Of a stretch of DNA of 64,000 nucleotides, positions 44,749 to 52,102 are shown in pieces. This DNA is from Nocardioides sp. TRM66260-LWL (GTDB lineage: Bacteria > Actinomycetota > Actinomycetes > Propionibacteriales > Nocardioidaceae). How positions within the stretch are numbered: position 1 is the stretch's first letter; each line of letters opens with the position of its first letter. The notes under the pieces were generated by a model that worked only from the letters and a program-made list of their open reading frames with translations, was not told the origin of the DNA and did not search any database. The DNA lies in contig NZ_JAIQZK010000008.1 in NCBI RefSeq assembly GCF_020075545.1, forward strand, positions 1 through 64,000, written 5' to 3'. The position numbers and the translations under genes were made by a program.

Positions 44749-46941
44749 TCACCCCACCACGCTCAGCACCTGCGTGGCTCGCGTGAGCACGACGTAGAGC
44801 GTGGCGCGTCCGGTGGCGGACTCGTCCTCGATCTCCTGGGGACGCACGACGACGACGCCGTCGAACTCCAGGCCCTTGGTGTCGAGGCCGGTGAGCACGA
44901 CCACCCGGTCGTCGCCGGACGGCGCGCCGCTGGCGGCGATCGACTCCCGGGCGTGCGGGGCGTCGTCGGCCAGCTCGGGCCACGACGCGAGCCAGGCGTT
45001 GGCCTCGGCCCGGCGCGCCACCGGCACGACGACGCCGACGGTGCCCTCGACCCGGCCGGCCAGGTCGACCACCGCGGCCCGGACGGCCGACTCGAGGTCG
45101 GGCTCGTCGCTCAGCTCGAGGGGCTCGACGCCGGTGGAACGCACGGCCGTGGGCAGATCGGCGTCCAGCCCGACCCGGCGCGCGTAGGCGGCGGCGTAGG
45201 CGTAGATCTCCGAGGAGTTGCGGTAGTTGGTGGAGAGGTGGAAGGCGTGGACGACCTTCTTCTCCAGTGCCTCTGCGCGGGCGGCCTCGGCCTCGGCGGG
45301 CACCGGCCAGGACGACTGCGCGGGGTCGCCGACGATCGTCCAGGTGGCGGTGCGGCCGCGGCGACCGACCATCCGCCACTGCATCGGCGTGAGGTCCTGC
45401 GCCTCGTCGATGAGGACGTGGGCGAACGGGTCGTCGTCGATCCGGTAGGTCGGCGGGGTCCAGCCGCGCCCCGAGGAGAACTCGCGGTCGGCCGCGGTCA
45501 TCAGCTCGCTGACGTCGCGGCCGCCGTCGAGCAGGCCGGTGTCGTCGAGCGCGGTGTCGTCCTCCGCGCGCGAGGGCACGTCGCCGAGCGCGTAGCGCAG
45601 CTCGTCGAGCAGCGGCACGTCCTCGACCGAGAGGTCGACGTGGCCCTGCTCCCACGACTTCAGCAGCAGCCGCTGCTCCTCGGCGGTCAGGACGCCGTCG
45701 GCGACCCGGGCGAGCAGCTCGGGCTCACGGAGCCAGTCGAGCACCTCCCGCGCCTCCAGCGCCGGCCACCAGGCGGCGGCGAACGCGAGGAACCGCTCGT
45801 CGGAGCGCAGGTCCTCGTCGAACGCCGCCCGCCCCCGCTCGCGGCCGCGCTCGCTGCGCACCTGCCGCCACAGCTGGTCGAGCAGCGCCTGCGGGACGCG
45901 CGGCAGCTGGCGATTGCGGCGCCCCTGCGACATCAGGCTGCGGCGGACGCGGCCGAGCGTGCCGCGGTCGAGCCGCAGCACGTCGTCGCGGTAGAAGACG
46001 CGGAACTCGTCGGGGCTGCCGGGGGCCTGCTGGCGGGCGACCCGACGCATGACCTCGGCCATCCGCGCCGAGCCCTTGACGTCGGCGACCGCGGGCTCGT
46101 CGCGGCGCACCGCGCGGACGCCGTCGACGACCTCGCCGAGCGAGCGCAGCGCCACCGCCGTCTCGCCGAGCGAGGGCAGCACGCGCTCGATGTAGCGCAT
46201 GAAGACGCCCGAGGGACCCACGACGAGCACGCCGCCGGACTCGTAGCGTCGCCGGTCGCTGTAGAGCAGGTAGGCGACGCGGTGCAGCGCCACCACGGTC
46301 TTGCCGGTGCCCGGGCCGCCCGAGATGGCGACGACGCCCTTCGCGGGCGCGCGGATGGCGCGGTCCTGCTCGGCCTGGATCGTCGCGACGATCGAGTGCA
46401 TGGAGCGGTCGCGGGCGCGGGAGAGCTGGGCCATCAGCGCGCCCTCGCCGACGATCGGCAGGTCCAGCCCGGACGCCTCCAGCGCCTCGGCGTCGAGCAG
46501 CTCGTCCTCGACGCCGAGCACGGTGCGGCCCTTGCTGCGCAGCACCCGGCGGCGCAGCACGCCGTGCGGCTCGGCGGCCGTCGCCTGGTAGAACACCGCG
46601 GCCGCGGGCGCGCGCCAATCGATGAGCAGCGAGTCGCGCTCGTCGTCGCGCAGGCCGATGCGACCGATGTAGCGCGGCTCGCCGTCGAGCTCGGGCCGCA
46701 GGTCGAGCCGGCCGAACACCAGGCCCTCGTGGGCGGCGTCGAGCTGGGCGATGCGCTTGGCGGCCTGGAAGACCATGGCGTCGCGCTCGACGAGGCCGCC
46801 CTCGTGTCCGAGCCGGCCGCGCTCGTGGCCCTCCCGCGCGAGCTGCTGCGCCTGCTGGGTCGACGCCGTCAGCTGGGCGTGCACCCGGTCGACGAACGCC
46901 TGCTCGCGGGCGGTCTCCGCCGCCGCCACGTCCTCGGTCAT
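44749..46941 (-). CDS. HelD-like UvrD-family ATPase (RNA polymerase recycling factor type)
   Basis: A 730-residue superfamily I helicase-fold ATPase of the HelD/HelR type. A long N-terminal coiled region (about 1-75, EQAFVDRVHAQLTASTQQAQQL) is the part that enters the RNA polymerase channel in HelD. Walker A is SGGPGTGKT near residue 212. Walker B/motif II is HVLIDEAQDLTPMQ, motif III VGDPAQS, and motif VI TRATQVL. RNAP removal or rifampicin tolerance is known for relatives and is inferred here. ATG at 46941 with GGAAGG (46951-46956) 9 nt upstream. Confidence 0.9.
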   Translation of the reverse strand: MTEDVAAAETAREQAFVDRVHAQLTASTQQAQQLAREGHERGRLGHEGGLVERDAMVFQAAKRIAQLDAAHEGLVFGRLDLRPELDGEPRYIGRIGLRDDERDSLLIDWRAPAAAVFYQATAAEPHGVLRRRVLRSKGRTVLGVEDELLDAEALEASGLDLPIVGEGALMAQLSRARDRSMHSIVATIQAEQDRAIRAPAKGVVAISGGPGTGKTVVALHRVAYLLYSDRRRYESGGVLVVGPSGVFMRYIERVLPSLGETAVALRSLGEVVDGVRAVRRDEPAVADVKGSARMAEVMRRVARQQAPGSPDEFRVFYRDDVLRLDRGTLGRVRRSLMSQGRRNRQLPRVPQALLDQLWRQVRSERGRERGRAAFDEDLRSDERFLAFAAAWWPALEAREVLDWLREPELLARVADGVLTAEEQRLLLKSWEQGHVDLSVEDVPLLDELRYALGDVPSRAEDDTALDDTGLLDGGRDVSELMTAADREFSSGRGWTPPTYRIDDDPFAHVLIDEAQDLTPMQWRMVGRRGRTATWTIVGDPAQSSWPVPAEAEAARAEALEKKVVHAFHLSTNYRNSSEIYAYAAAYARRVGLDADLPTAVRSTGVEPLELSDEPDLESAVRAAVVDLAGRVEGTVGVVVPVARRAEANAWLASWPELADDAPHARESIAASGAPSGDDRVVVLTGLDTKGLEFDGVVVVRPQEIEDESATGRATLYVVLTRATQVLSVVG

Positions 46942-46965
46942 GCCGTGCTGCCTTCCGTGCCCCGT

Positions 46966-47030
46966 GCGGGTGCCCGCCGGGACGCAGCGCCCCGGCCGGA
47001 CCGCCCACGACCGCGCGTCGCGGGCACCCG
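46966..47030. other. Long-range inverted repeat upstream of the HelD-like gene
   Basis: CGGGTGCCCG (46967-46976) is inverted as CGGGCACCCG (47021-47030), 44 nt apart, inside the 5' flank of the HelD-like gene. The first copy also sits in GCGGGTGCCCGC. It could fold the leader or bind a regulator. I see no rifampicin-associated palindrome here. The gap 46942-47230 also holds an 88-nt element and a tandem repeat. Confidence 0.3.
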
Positions 47031-47081
47031 AGATTACGCCGTCGCGCCGCTGTCGGCGCGGCCGGGTGCCGGTGGGCCGCC

Positions 47082-47169
47082 GGTTTCCCCGGATATCAGG
47101 GAGAACTGGACGTTGTCAGGGGAAACTTCGCCTGACAACGTCCGGTTTCCCCGGACATCCGGGGAAACC
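47082..47169. repeat. Nested-palindrome element, copy E (complete, 88 nt)
   Basis: Left wing 47082-47107 starts GGTTTCCCCGGATATC but its second half is eroded (AGGGAGAAC). Central stem GGACGTTGTCAGG (47108-47120) with exact complement 47131-47143. Core GAAACTTC (47122-47129). Right wing 47144-47169, palindromic except for one central base. Nearly identical to copy A although about 47 kb away. It lies behind the enoyl-CoA hydratase stop, with a tandem repeat between. Confidence 0.88.
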
Positions 47170-47180
47170 TGCACACTTGC

Positions 47181-47222
47181 GGGACGCCCGGGACGCCCGG
47201 GACGCCCGGGACGCCCGGGACG
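47181..47222. repeat. 9-nt tandem repeat
   Basis: GGGACGCCC is repeated four times without error (47181-47216) and then partly (GGGACG). The junctions form CCCGGG palindromes. It fills the space between copy E and the enoyl-CoA hydratase stop codon. Confidence 0.85.
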
Positions 47223-47230
47223 GATGGGAC

Positions 47231-48007
47231 TCACCGCCCCCGCGTGAGGAATGCGGTCATCGCGGCCTTGGCCTCGTCGGAGGCGAAGAGTCGGGCGGAG
47301 AGGGCGGCGAGGTCGGCGCCGCGAGCGTCGAGGTCGGCGACGATCTCGCGCACCAGCAGCGCCTTGGTCTCGCGCAGGCCCTGGAGCGCGCCGGCGGCGA
47401 GGGTCGCGACGACGGCCGCCACCCGCGCGTCGAGCTCGGCGTCGGGCACCACCTCGGTCACCAGGCCCATGGCGGCGGCCTCGCGGGCGCCGAACGGCTC
47501 GCCGCCCAGGGCGGTGAGCGCGGCGGCGCGCGAGGTCATCCGCGGCAGGACCGTCAGCGAGATCGCCGCGGGGGCGAGGCCGAGCCGCACCTCGGTGAGC
47601 GCGAAGGTCGCCCGCTCGGCGGCGATCGCGACGTCGGCGGCGGCGACGATGCCGGTGCCCCCGGCGCGCACGGCCCCCTGGAGCCGGCACACCACCGGCT
47701 TGCCGAGGGTGAGGATCTGCCGCTGCAGGTCGACGATCGCCTGCGCGCCCTCCTCCATCGAGCCCGCGCCGGCCTCGCTCAGGTCGGCCCCGGAGCAGAA
47801 CACCGAGCCGGTGGCCGCGATCACCACGACCCGGACGGCGTCGTCGGCGTCCGCGCGGCGCAGCGCGTCGACCAGACCGCCGACCAGCGCCCGCGAGAGG
47901 GCGTTGCGGTTGTGGGGGGAGTCGAGGGTGACGGTCGCGACCGCGCCGGCCACCTCGTAGTGCACCCGGACGGCGGGCGGGGGGCTGTCGACGGAGGTCT
48001 CGTTCAC
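47231..48007 (-). CDS. Enoyl-CoA hydratase/isomerase family protein
   Basis: Crotonase-fold protein, 258 residues. The oxyanion-hole segments are FCSGADLSEAG (near 72) and RAGGTGIVAAADVAIA (near 112), and ATFALTEVRLGLAPAAIS (near 130) is the usual catalytic-Glu region. The second catalytic Glu is not obvious, so hydratase versus isomerase or other crotonase chemistry is open. Starts at GTG 48007; the longer frame upstream has no ribosome site. It is monocistronic and divergent from the molybdopterin oxidoreductase gene. It could serve the Atu-like or fatty-acid pathways, but is not linked to them here. Confidence 0.9.
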   Translation of the reverse strand: MNETSVDSPPPAVRVHYEVAGAVATVTLDSPHNRNALSRALVGGLVDALRRADADDAVRVVVIAATGSVFCSGADLSEAGAGSMEEGAQAIVDLQRQILTLGKPVVCRLQGAVRAGGTGIVAAADVAIAAERATFALTEVRLGLAPAAISLTVLPRMTSRAAALTALGGEPFGAREAAAMGLVTEVVPDAELDARVAAVVATLAAGALQGLRETKALLVREIVADLDARGADLAALSARLFASDEAKAAMTAFLTRGR

Positions 48008-48126
48008 GGGGCCGATCCTGCCGCGTGCGGGCCCCGAGCAGGTGGTCCGCCTCACCCCGGAGGTCGACATCGTCGTCGGACGGGGCCCACCCCATCCGAT
48101 CGCCCCGTCGGCGGCGAACACCCTGC

Positions 48127-49779
48127 ATGACGTCACGAGACCCCGCACCCGGCACCACCCCGGCAACCGACACCACCCGTGGCGGTCGCGTGCTCGGACG
48201 GCTCGGCTTGGGCCTCGCCGGCGTCCTGGCGACGCTGGTCGGCATGGCCGCCGGTCACCTGGTCGCGAGCCTGCTGATCCCGGCGTCCTCGCCGGTGCTG
48301 GCGGTCGGCTCCGCGGTCATCGACGCTACGCCCACGCCGATGAAGGAGTGGGCGATCCGCAACTTCGGCAGCAACGACAAGGTGATCCTGATCGGCTCGG
48401 TCATGGTCGTCGTGCTGCTGGTCTCCTCGCTCGCCGGCTTCCTGGCGCGCCGCCGCCTCGCCTACGGCGCGGGCTTCCTGGTGCTGCTGGTGGCCGTGGC
48501 GGCCACCGCGGCCCTCACCCGCCCGACCGCGGGCCTCGAGGACGCCGTCCCGAGCCTGGTCGCCGCGATCGCGGGCGTCCTGGCGCTCGGCGTCCTGATC
48601 CGCGCCGGCCAAGGGCTGCCCGTCCTCCCGCGTCGCTCGCCCGCCCCGAAGCCCGCCGTCTCGCCCGAGGTCGCCCGCGGACTGCGCGCGCCCGACGAGC
48701 CGGCCCCGCAGCCGGCCGGTGCCAGCCGACGCGGCGTGCTCATCGCCGGCGGCGTGCTCGCCGTGCTCGCCGGCGCCATGGGCGGCGTCGGCCGGTTCAT
48801 CAACTCCTACCGCTCGCGGCCCGAGGACATCGCGCTGCCCACGCCGTCCAGCCCCGCGCCCCCGCTGCCGACCGGCCTGGAGAGCAAGATCAAGGGCATC
48901 ACGCCCCTGCGCATCGCCAACGCCGACTTCTACCGGGTCGACACCCGGCTCGACACGCCCGTGCTCTCGGCCGGCGACTGGACGCTCACCATCGACGGCG
49001 ACGTCCGCAACCAGCTGGAGCTCACCTTCGACGACCTGCTCGGCATGGAGCTGATCGAGCGCGACATCACCATGACCTGCGTCTCGAACAGCGTCGGCGG
49101 CCCGTACGTCGGCGCCGCCCGCTGGCTCGGCGTCCGGCTCACCGACCTGCTCGACATGGCCGGCGTCGGCGACCAGGCCGACCAGATCCTCTCCACCGAC
49201 TTCGACGGCATGAAGATCAGCACGCCGCTCGACCTCGCCACCGACGGCCGCGACGCGATGATCGCCATCGGCATGAACGGCACCGCCCTGCCGCGCGAGC
49301 ACGGCTTCCCGGCGCGGATGATCGTCCCCGGTCTCTACGGCTTCATCTCCGGCACCAAGTGGGTCACCAAGCTCACGCTGACGACCTACGCCGCCGAGAC
49401 CGCCTACTGGACCGACCGCAAGTGGGCCACCGACGCCCCGATCAAGATCTCCACCCGCATCGACCTGCCCCGCGCGCTGCAGATGCTCCAGCCCGGCAAG
49501 CAGACGGTCGGCGGAGTGGCCTGGGCCCAGCAGCGCGGCGGCATCGAGAAGGTGCAGGTGCGCATCGACGGCGGCGCCTGGGAGGACGCCACCATGGGCC
49601 CCGACGTCAACAGCGACTACTGGCGTCAGTGGTACTACGAGTGGGACGCCACCTCCGGCCAGCACTCGGTCTCGGCCCGCGCGATCAGCGGCAACGGCGA
49701 GGAGCAGTCGGCCGTGCAGATGCTGCCGTTCCCGGAGGGCTCCAGCGGCATCCAGAACATCCTCGTCAACGTCAGCTGA
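48127..49779 (+). CDS. Membrane-anchored molybdopterin-dependent oxidoreductase (sulfite oxidase fold)
   Basis: A 550-residue protein. Residues about 20-160 hold four hydrophobic membrane segments (about 22-46, 63-84, 90-107, 115-133). A linker with ASRRGVLIAGG (about 200-225) looks like a further anchor or Tat-like segment. From about 240 comes the sulfite oxidase molybdenum-cofactor domain, with the Mo-ligand Cys in ITMTCVSNSVGG and the HGFPARMIVPGLYG segment, then a C-terminal dimerisation-like domain (GGVAWAQQRGGIEKVQVRIDGG). The catalytic part is likely extracytoplasmic. Substrate unknown. Start at ATG 48127; a strong hairpin terminator follows. Confidence 0.9.
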   Translation: MTSRDPAPGTTPATDTTRGGRVLGRLGLGLAGVLATLVGMAAGHLVASLLIPASSPVLAVGSAVIDATPTPMKEWAIRNFGSNDKVILIGSVMVVVLLVSSLAGFLARRRLAYGAGFLVLLVAVAATAALTRPTAGLEDAVPSLVAAIAGVLALGVLIRAGQGLPVLPRRSPAPKPAVSPEVARGLRAPDEPAPQPAGASRRGVLIAGGVLAVLAGAMGGVGRFINSYRSRPEDIALPTPSSPAPPLPTGLESKIKGITPLRIANADFYRVDTRLDTPVLSAGDWTLTIDGDVRNQLELTFDDLLGMELIERDITMTCVSNSVGGPYVGAARWLGVRLTDLLDMAGVGDQADQILSTDFDGMKISTPLDLATDGRDAMIAIGMNGTALPREHGFPARMIVPGLYGFISGTKWVTKLTLTTYAAETAYWTDRKWATDAPIKISTRIDLPRALQMLQPGKQTVGGVAWAQQRGGIEKVQVRIDGGAWEDATMGPDVNSDYWRQWYYEWDATSGQHSVSARAISGNGEEQSAVQMLPFPEGSSGIQNILVNVS

Positions 49780-49843
49780 CGACGGCACCCTCCCCGCGTC
49801 TGCAGCGTCCCGCGAGGCACACAGCGGCGCAGCGACGGCGCAG

Positions 49844-49874
49844 CGGCCCGTCCCCCGGCACCGGGGACGGGCCG
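49844..49874 (+). terminator. Hairpin terminator behind the molybdopterin oxidoreductase gene
   Basis: CGGCCCGTCCCC (49844-49855) pairs perfectly with GGGGACGGGCCG (49863-49874) around a 7-nt loop, followed by TTGTCG. It separates the oxidoreductase from the SigK-type locus. Confidence 0.75.
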
Positions 49875-49909
49875 TTGTCGCGTCCGCAGGTAAAAACCCA
49901 CCCCTTCGA

Positions 49910-49939
49910 CCAATCCGTCCTTGGGGCGGTGGCGAAGAC
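49910..49939 (+). promoter_or_regulatory. Candidate SigK-type promoter of the fasciclin lipoprotein gene
   Basis: CCAATCC (49910-49916), a 16-nt spacer and CGAAGAC (49933-49939) resemble the mycobacterial SigK consensus (CCATCC, about 17 nt, CCGAATC) with some deviations. It lies 56 nt before the start of a fasciclin gene, the class of gene SigK controls in M. tuberculosis (mpt70/mpt83). Confidence 0.45.
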
Positions 49940-49995
49940 CAGATGTCAGTCCCCGGGATCACTCCCGATCGAAAGCCACACGGAAGGCAAGCCCC

Positions 49996-50652
49996 ATGAA
50001 GAGCACCACCCTCCGCCGTACCGGCGCCATCGCCGCCTCCACCGCCGTCCTCGCCCTCGGCCTCGTGGCCTGCGGCAGCGACGACAACGCGTCCGACACC
50101 GCCGCCGGTGGCGAGACCTCCGCCGCCGCGTCGCCGTCGGAGTCGGCCGCCGCCGAGGGCGCCGGCGCCCAGGTCTTCGGCCCCGCCTGCTCGGCCGTCC
50201 CGACCTCGGGCAAGGGCTCGTTCGACGGCATGGTCAACGACCCGGTCGCGACCGCCGCCAGCAACAACCCGCTGCTCAAGACGCTGGTCAAGGCTGTCGG
50301 CATCGCCGGCCTGGGCGACACCCTCAACGGCCTCGAGGCCGCCACCGTGTTCGCGCCCACCGACGACGCGTTCGCCGCCGTCCCCTCGGCCACCCTGAAC
50401 GCCGTCCTCAAGGACAAGGCGCTCCTCACCAAGGTCCTCACGCACCACGTGCTCCCCGAGAACCTGAACCCGCAGGACGTCATCGGCACCCAGAAGACCG
50501 TCAACGGCGACGAGCTCACCGTCGCGGGCGACACCTCGGCCGGCGTGACCGTGAAGGACGCCAAGGTCACCGCCAAGGTCCTCTGCGGCAACATCCCCAC
50601 CAAGAACGCCACGGTCTACGTCATCGACAAGGTGCTCGTCGGCGCCAAGTGA
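49996..50652 (+). CDS. Fasciclin domain lipoprotein (MPT70/MPT83-like)
   Basis: A 218-residue secreted lipoprotein. The signal peptide ends in lipobox LVAC with lipidated Cys26. A low-complexity Ser/Ala/Glu linker (about 30-58) leads to one fasciclin (FAS1) domain (about 65-218) with ATVFAPTDDAF, VLTHHVLPENL and the closing NATVYVIDKVL. This is the architecture of mycobacterial MPT83, which is under SigK control. The ATG at 49996 has GGAAGG 8 nt upstream. The sigK gene starts 40 nt behind its stop, so SigK may drive its own operon through this promoter. Confidence 0.93.
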   Translation: MKSTTLRRTGAIAASTAVLALGLVACGSDDNASDTAAGGETSAAASPSESAAAEGAGAQVFGPACSAVPTSGKGSFDGMVNDPVATAASNNPLLKTLVKAVGIAGLGDTLNGLEAATVFAPTDDAFAAVPSATLNAVLKDKALLTKVLTHHVLPENLNPQDVIGTQKTVNGDELTVAGDTSAGVTVKDAKVTAKVLCGNIPTKNATVYVIDKVLVGAK

Positions 50653-50692
50653 CGTTTGCCTGATCGAGGCAGACCCTAAGAGGATTCAGTCC

Positions 50693-51307
50693 ATGACCGA
50701 ACCTCGGCAGTCCGTGGCCGGCGTCTCCCCGGAGACGCCGGCCACGGCCCCCGCCGACTCCCACGCCGAGCTCGCCGAGCACCTGCAGCGCTCCGCCCGG
50801 GGCGACCAGCAGGCCTTCGGCCGGCTCTACGAGGCGATGTCGGCACGCGTGTACGGCCTGGCCGTGCGCGTGGTCCGCGATCCGGCCCAGGCCGAGGAGG
50901 TCGCCCAGGAGGCGTTCCTCGAGATCTGGCGGATGGCCGGCCGGTTCGACCCCGAGCGGGGCAGCCCGCTCGCCTGGATGCTCACCATCGTCCACCGCAA
51001 GGCGGTAGACCGGGTGCGCTCCGCCGAGGCCGCGACCCGTCGCGACACCTCGTACCACCAGCACAACCAGCCGGTGGCGCACGACGCCACCGCCGAGGCG
51101 GCCCACGCCGGCCTCGAGGCCCGGCGCGTCCGCGCCGCCCTGAACACCCTGACCCCGGTCCAGCGCGAGGCGCTCGAGCTGGCCTACTTCGGGGGATACA
51201 CGCACACCGAGGTCGCCAGCCTGCTGGGGCTCCCGGTGGGCACCGCCAAGACCCGCATCCGCGATGGACTCATCCGGCTGCGCGACACGATGGGAGTGGG
51301 AGGCTGA
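50693..51307 (+). CDS. sigK: ECF sigma factor SigK
   Basis: A 204-residue ECF sigma factor. Region 2 is about 40-105 (QQAFGRLYEAMSARVYGLAVRVVRD, AQEAFLEIWRMAGRFD, DRVRSAEAA). Region 4 is about 145-198 (LTPVQREALELAYFGGYTHTEVASLLGLPVGTAKTRIRDGL). Identity as SigK rests on the pattern of these segments and on the neighbours rskA, ufaA1, DUF1295 and fasciclin, as in M. tuberculosis Rv0444c-Rv0449c. AGAGGA serves as ribosome site. A perfect 17-bp hairpin begins 20 nt inside the coding sequence. The stop and the rskA start share one base (TGATG). Confidence 0.92.
   Translation: MTEPRQSVAGVSPETPATAPADSHAELAEHLQRSARGDQQAFGRLYEAMSARVYGLAVRVVRDPAQAEEVAQEAFLEIWRMAGRFDPERGSPLAWMLTIVHRKAVDRVRSAEAATRRDTSYHQHNQPVAHDATAEAAHAGLEARRVRAALNTLTPVQREALELAYFGGYTHTEVASLLGLPVGTAKTRIRDGLIRLRDTMGVGG
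50712..50747 (+). promoter_or_regulatory. Perfect 17-bp hairpin inside the 5' coding region of sigK
   Basis: CCGTGGCCGGCGTCTCC (50712-50728) pairs exactly with 50731-50747 across a 2-nt loop. It begins at codon 7 and encodes the flexible, non-conserved N-terminus of SigK. In mRNA it would be very stable and close to the initiating ribosome, so it may restrain sigK translation or mark an attenuation point. Confidence 0.55.
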
Positions 51308-52098
51308 TGAGCGACATCCACGCGCTCTCCGGCGCCTACGCAGTGGACGCGCTCGACGACGTCGAGCGAGCCGGCTTCGAGCGACACCTCGCGACCTGCC
51401 CGACCTGCCGCGACGAGGTCGCCTCGCTGGAGGAGGCCGCCAGCCTGCTCATCGAGTCGGCCTCCCCGCTCTCCGCGCCCGACACGCTCCGCGAGCGCGT
51501 CATGGCCGAGATCGCCCTCTTCCGTCCGCTCCCGCCGCTCACCGGCCAGGCCGCTCCGGCGCCCGTGGTCCGCGGCGACCACGGCCACGCGGCACCCGAG
51601 GCCCGCGACCTCGCGCCCGTCGTCCCGCTCCGCCGTCGCCGCGTGCCGGCGCTGGCCGCCGCCGCGGCCGTCGTCGCCGCCCTCGGGCTGGGCGCGACGG
51701 TCGTGCAGCCGCTGGTCGACCGCGGTCGCGACGGCCAGCCGGTCATCACCGAGTCCGGCGTCCAGCGCGTGCTGCAGGCTCCCGACGCCCGCACCCAGAC
51801 GTACACGATCAAGGGCGGCGCGCGCGCCGTCGTCACCGTGTCCCGCGAGCTCGGCCAGGCCGTGCTCCGCGCCGAGGGCCTCGGCGACCTGCCTCCCGGC
51901 ATGGTCTACGAGCTGTGGCTCCAGCACGACGAGCGGATGGTCGCCGCCGGGTTCCTGCCCGCCGGCGCCGACGCCACCGTGCTGCTCACCGGCGACGCCT
52001 CCACGGCCACCGCCATCGGCATCACCACCGAGCCCGAGGGCGGCTCGCCGCAGCCCAGCCTCGACACCGCCATCCGATTCCCGCTGACCAAGGTCTGA
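51307..52098 (+). CDS. rskA: Anti-sigma-K factor RskA
   Basis: Membrane anti-sigma factor, 263 residues. The cytoplasmic N-terminus has the zinc-type anti-sigma motif with His27, Cys31 and Cys34 (HLATCPTC). A single membrane helix follows at about 113-135 after RRRRVP. The extracytoplasmic RskA domain (about 145-263) contains GMVYELWLQHDERMVAAGF. It holds SigK inactive until regulated proteolysis. Start shares a base with the sigK stop (TGATG), giving tight 1:1 coupling. Confidence 0.93.
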   Translation: MSDIHALSGAYAVDALDDVERAGFERHLATCPTCRDEVASLEEAASLLIESASPLSAPDTLRERVMAEIALFRPLPPLTGQAAPAPVVRGDHGHAAPEARDLAPVVPLRRRRVPALAAAAAVVAALGLGATVVQPLVDRGRDGQPVITESGVQRVLQAPDARTQTYTIKGGARAVVTVSRELGQAVLRAEGLGDLPPGMVYELWLQHDERMVAAGFLPAGADATVLLTGDASTATAIGITTEPEGGSPQPSLDTAIRFPLTKV

Positions 52099-52102
52099 TC
52101 CC

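Noticed and set aside
46942..47080. Rifampicin-associated element upstream of the HelD-like gene
   Set aside because: I looked for a GGGGC...GCCCC-type 19-bp palindrome and found only the CGGGTGCCCG inverted repeat with a long spacer.
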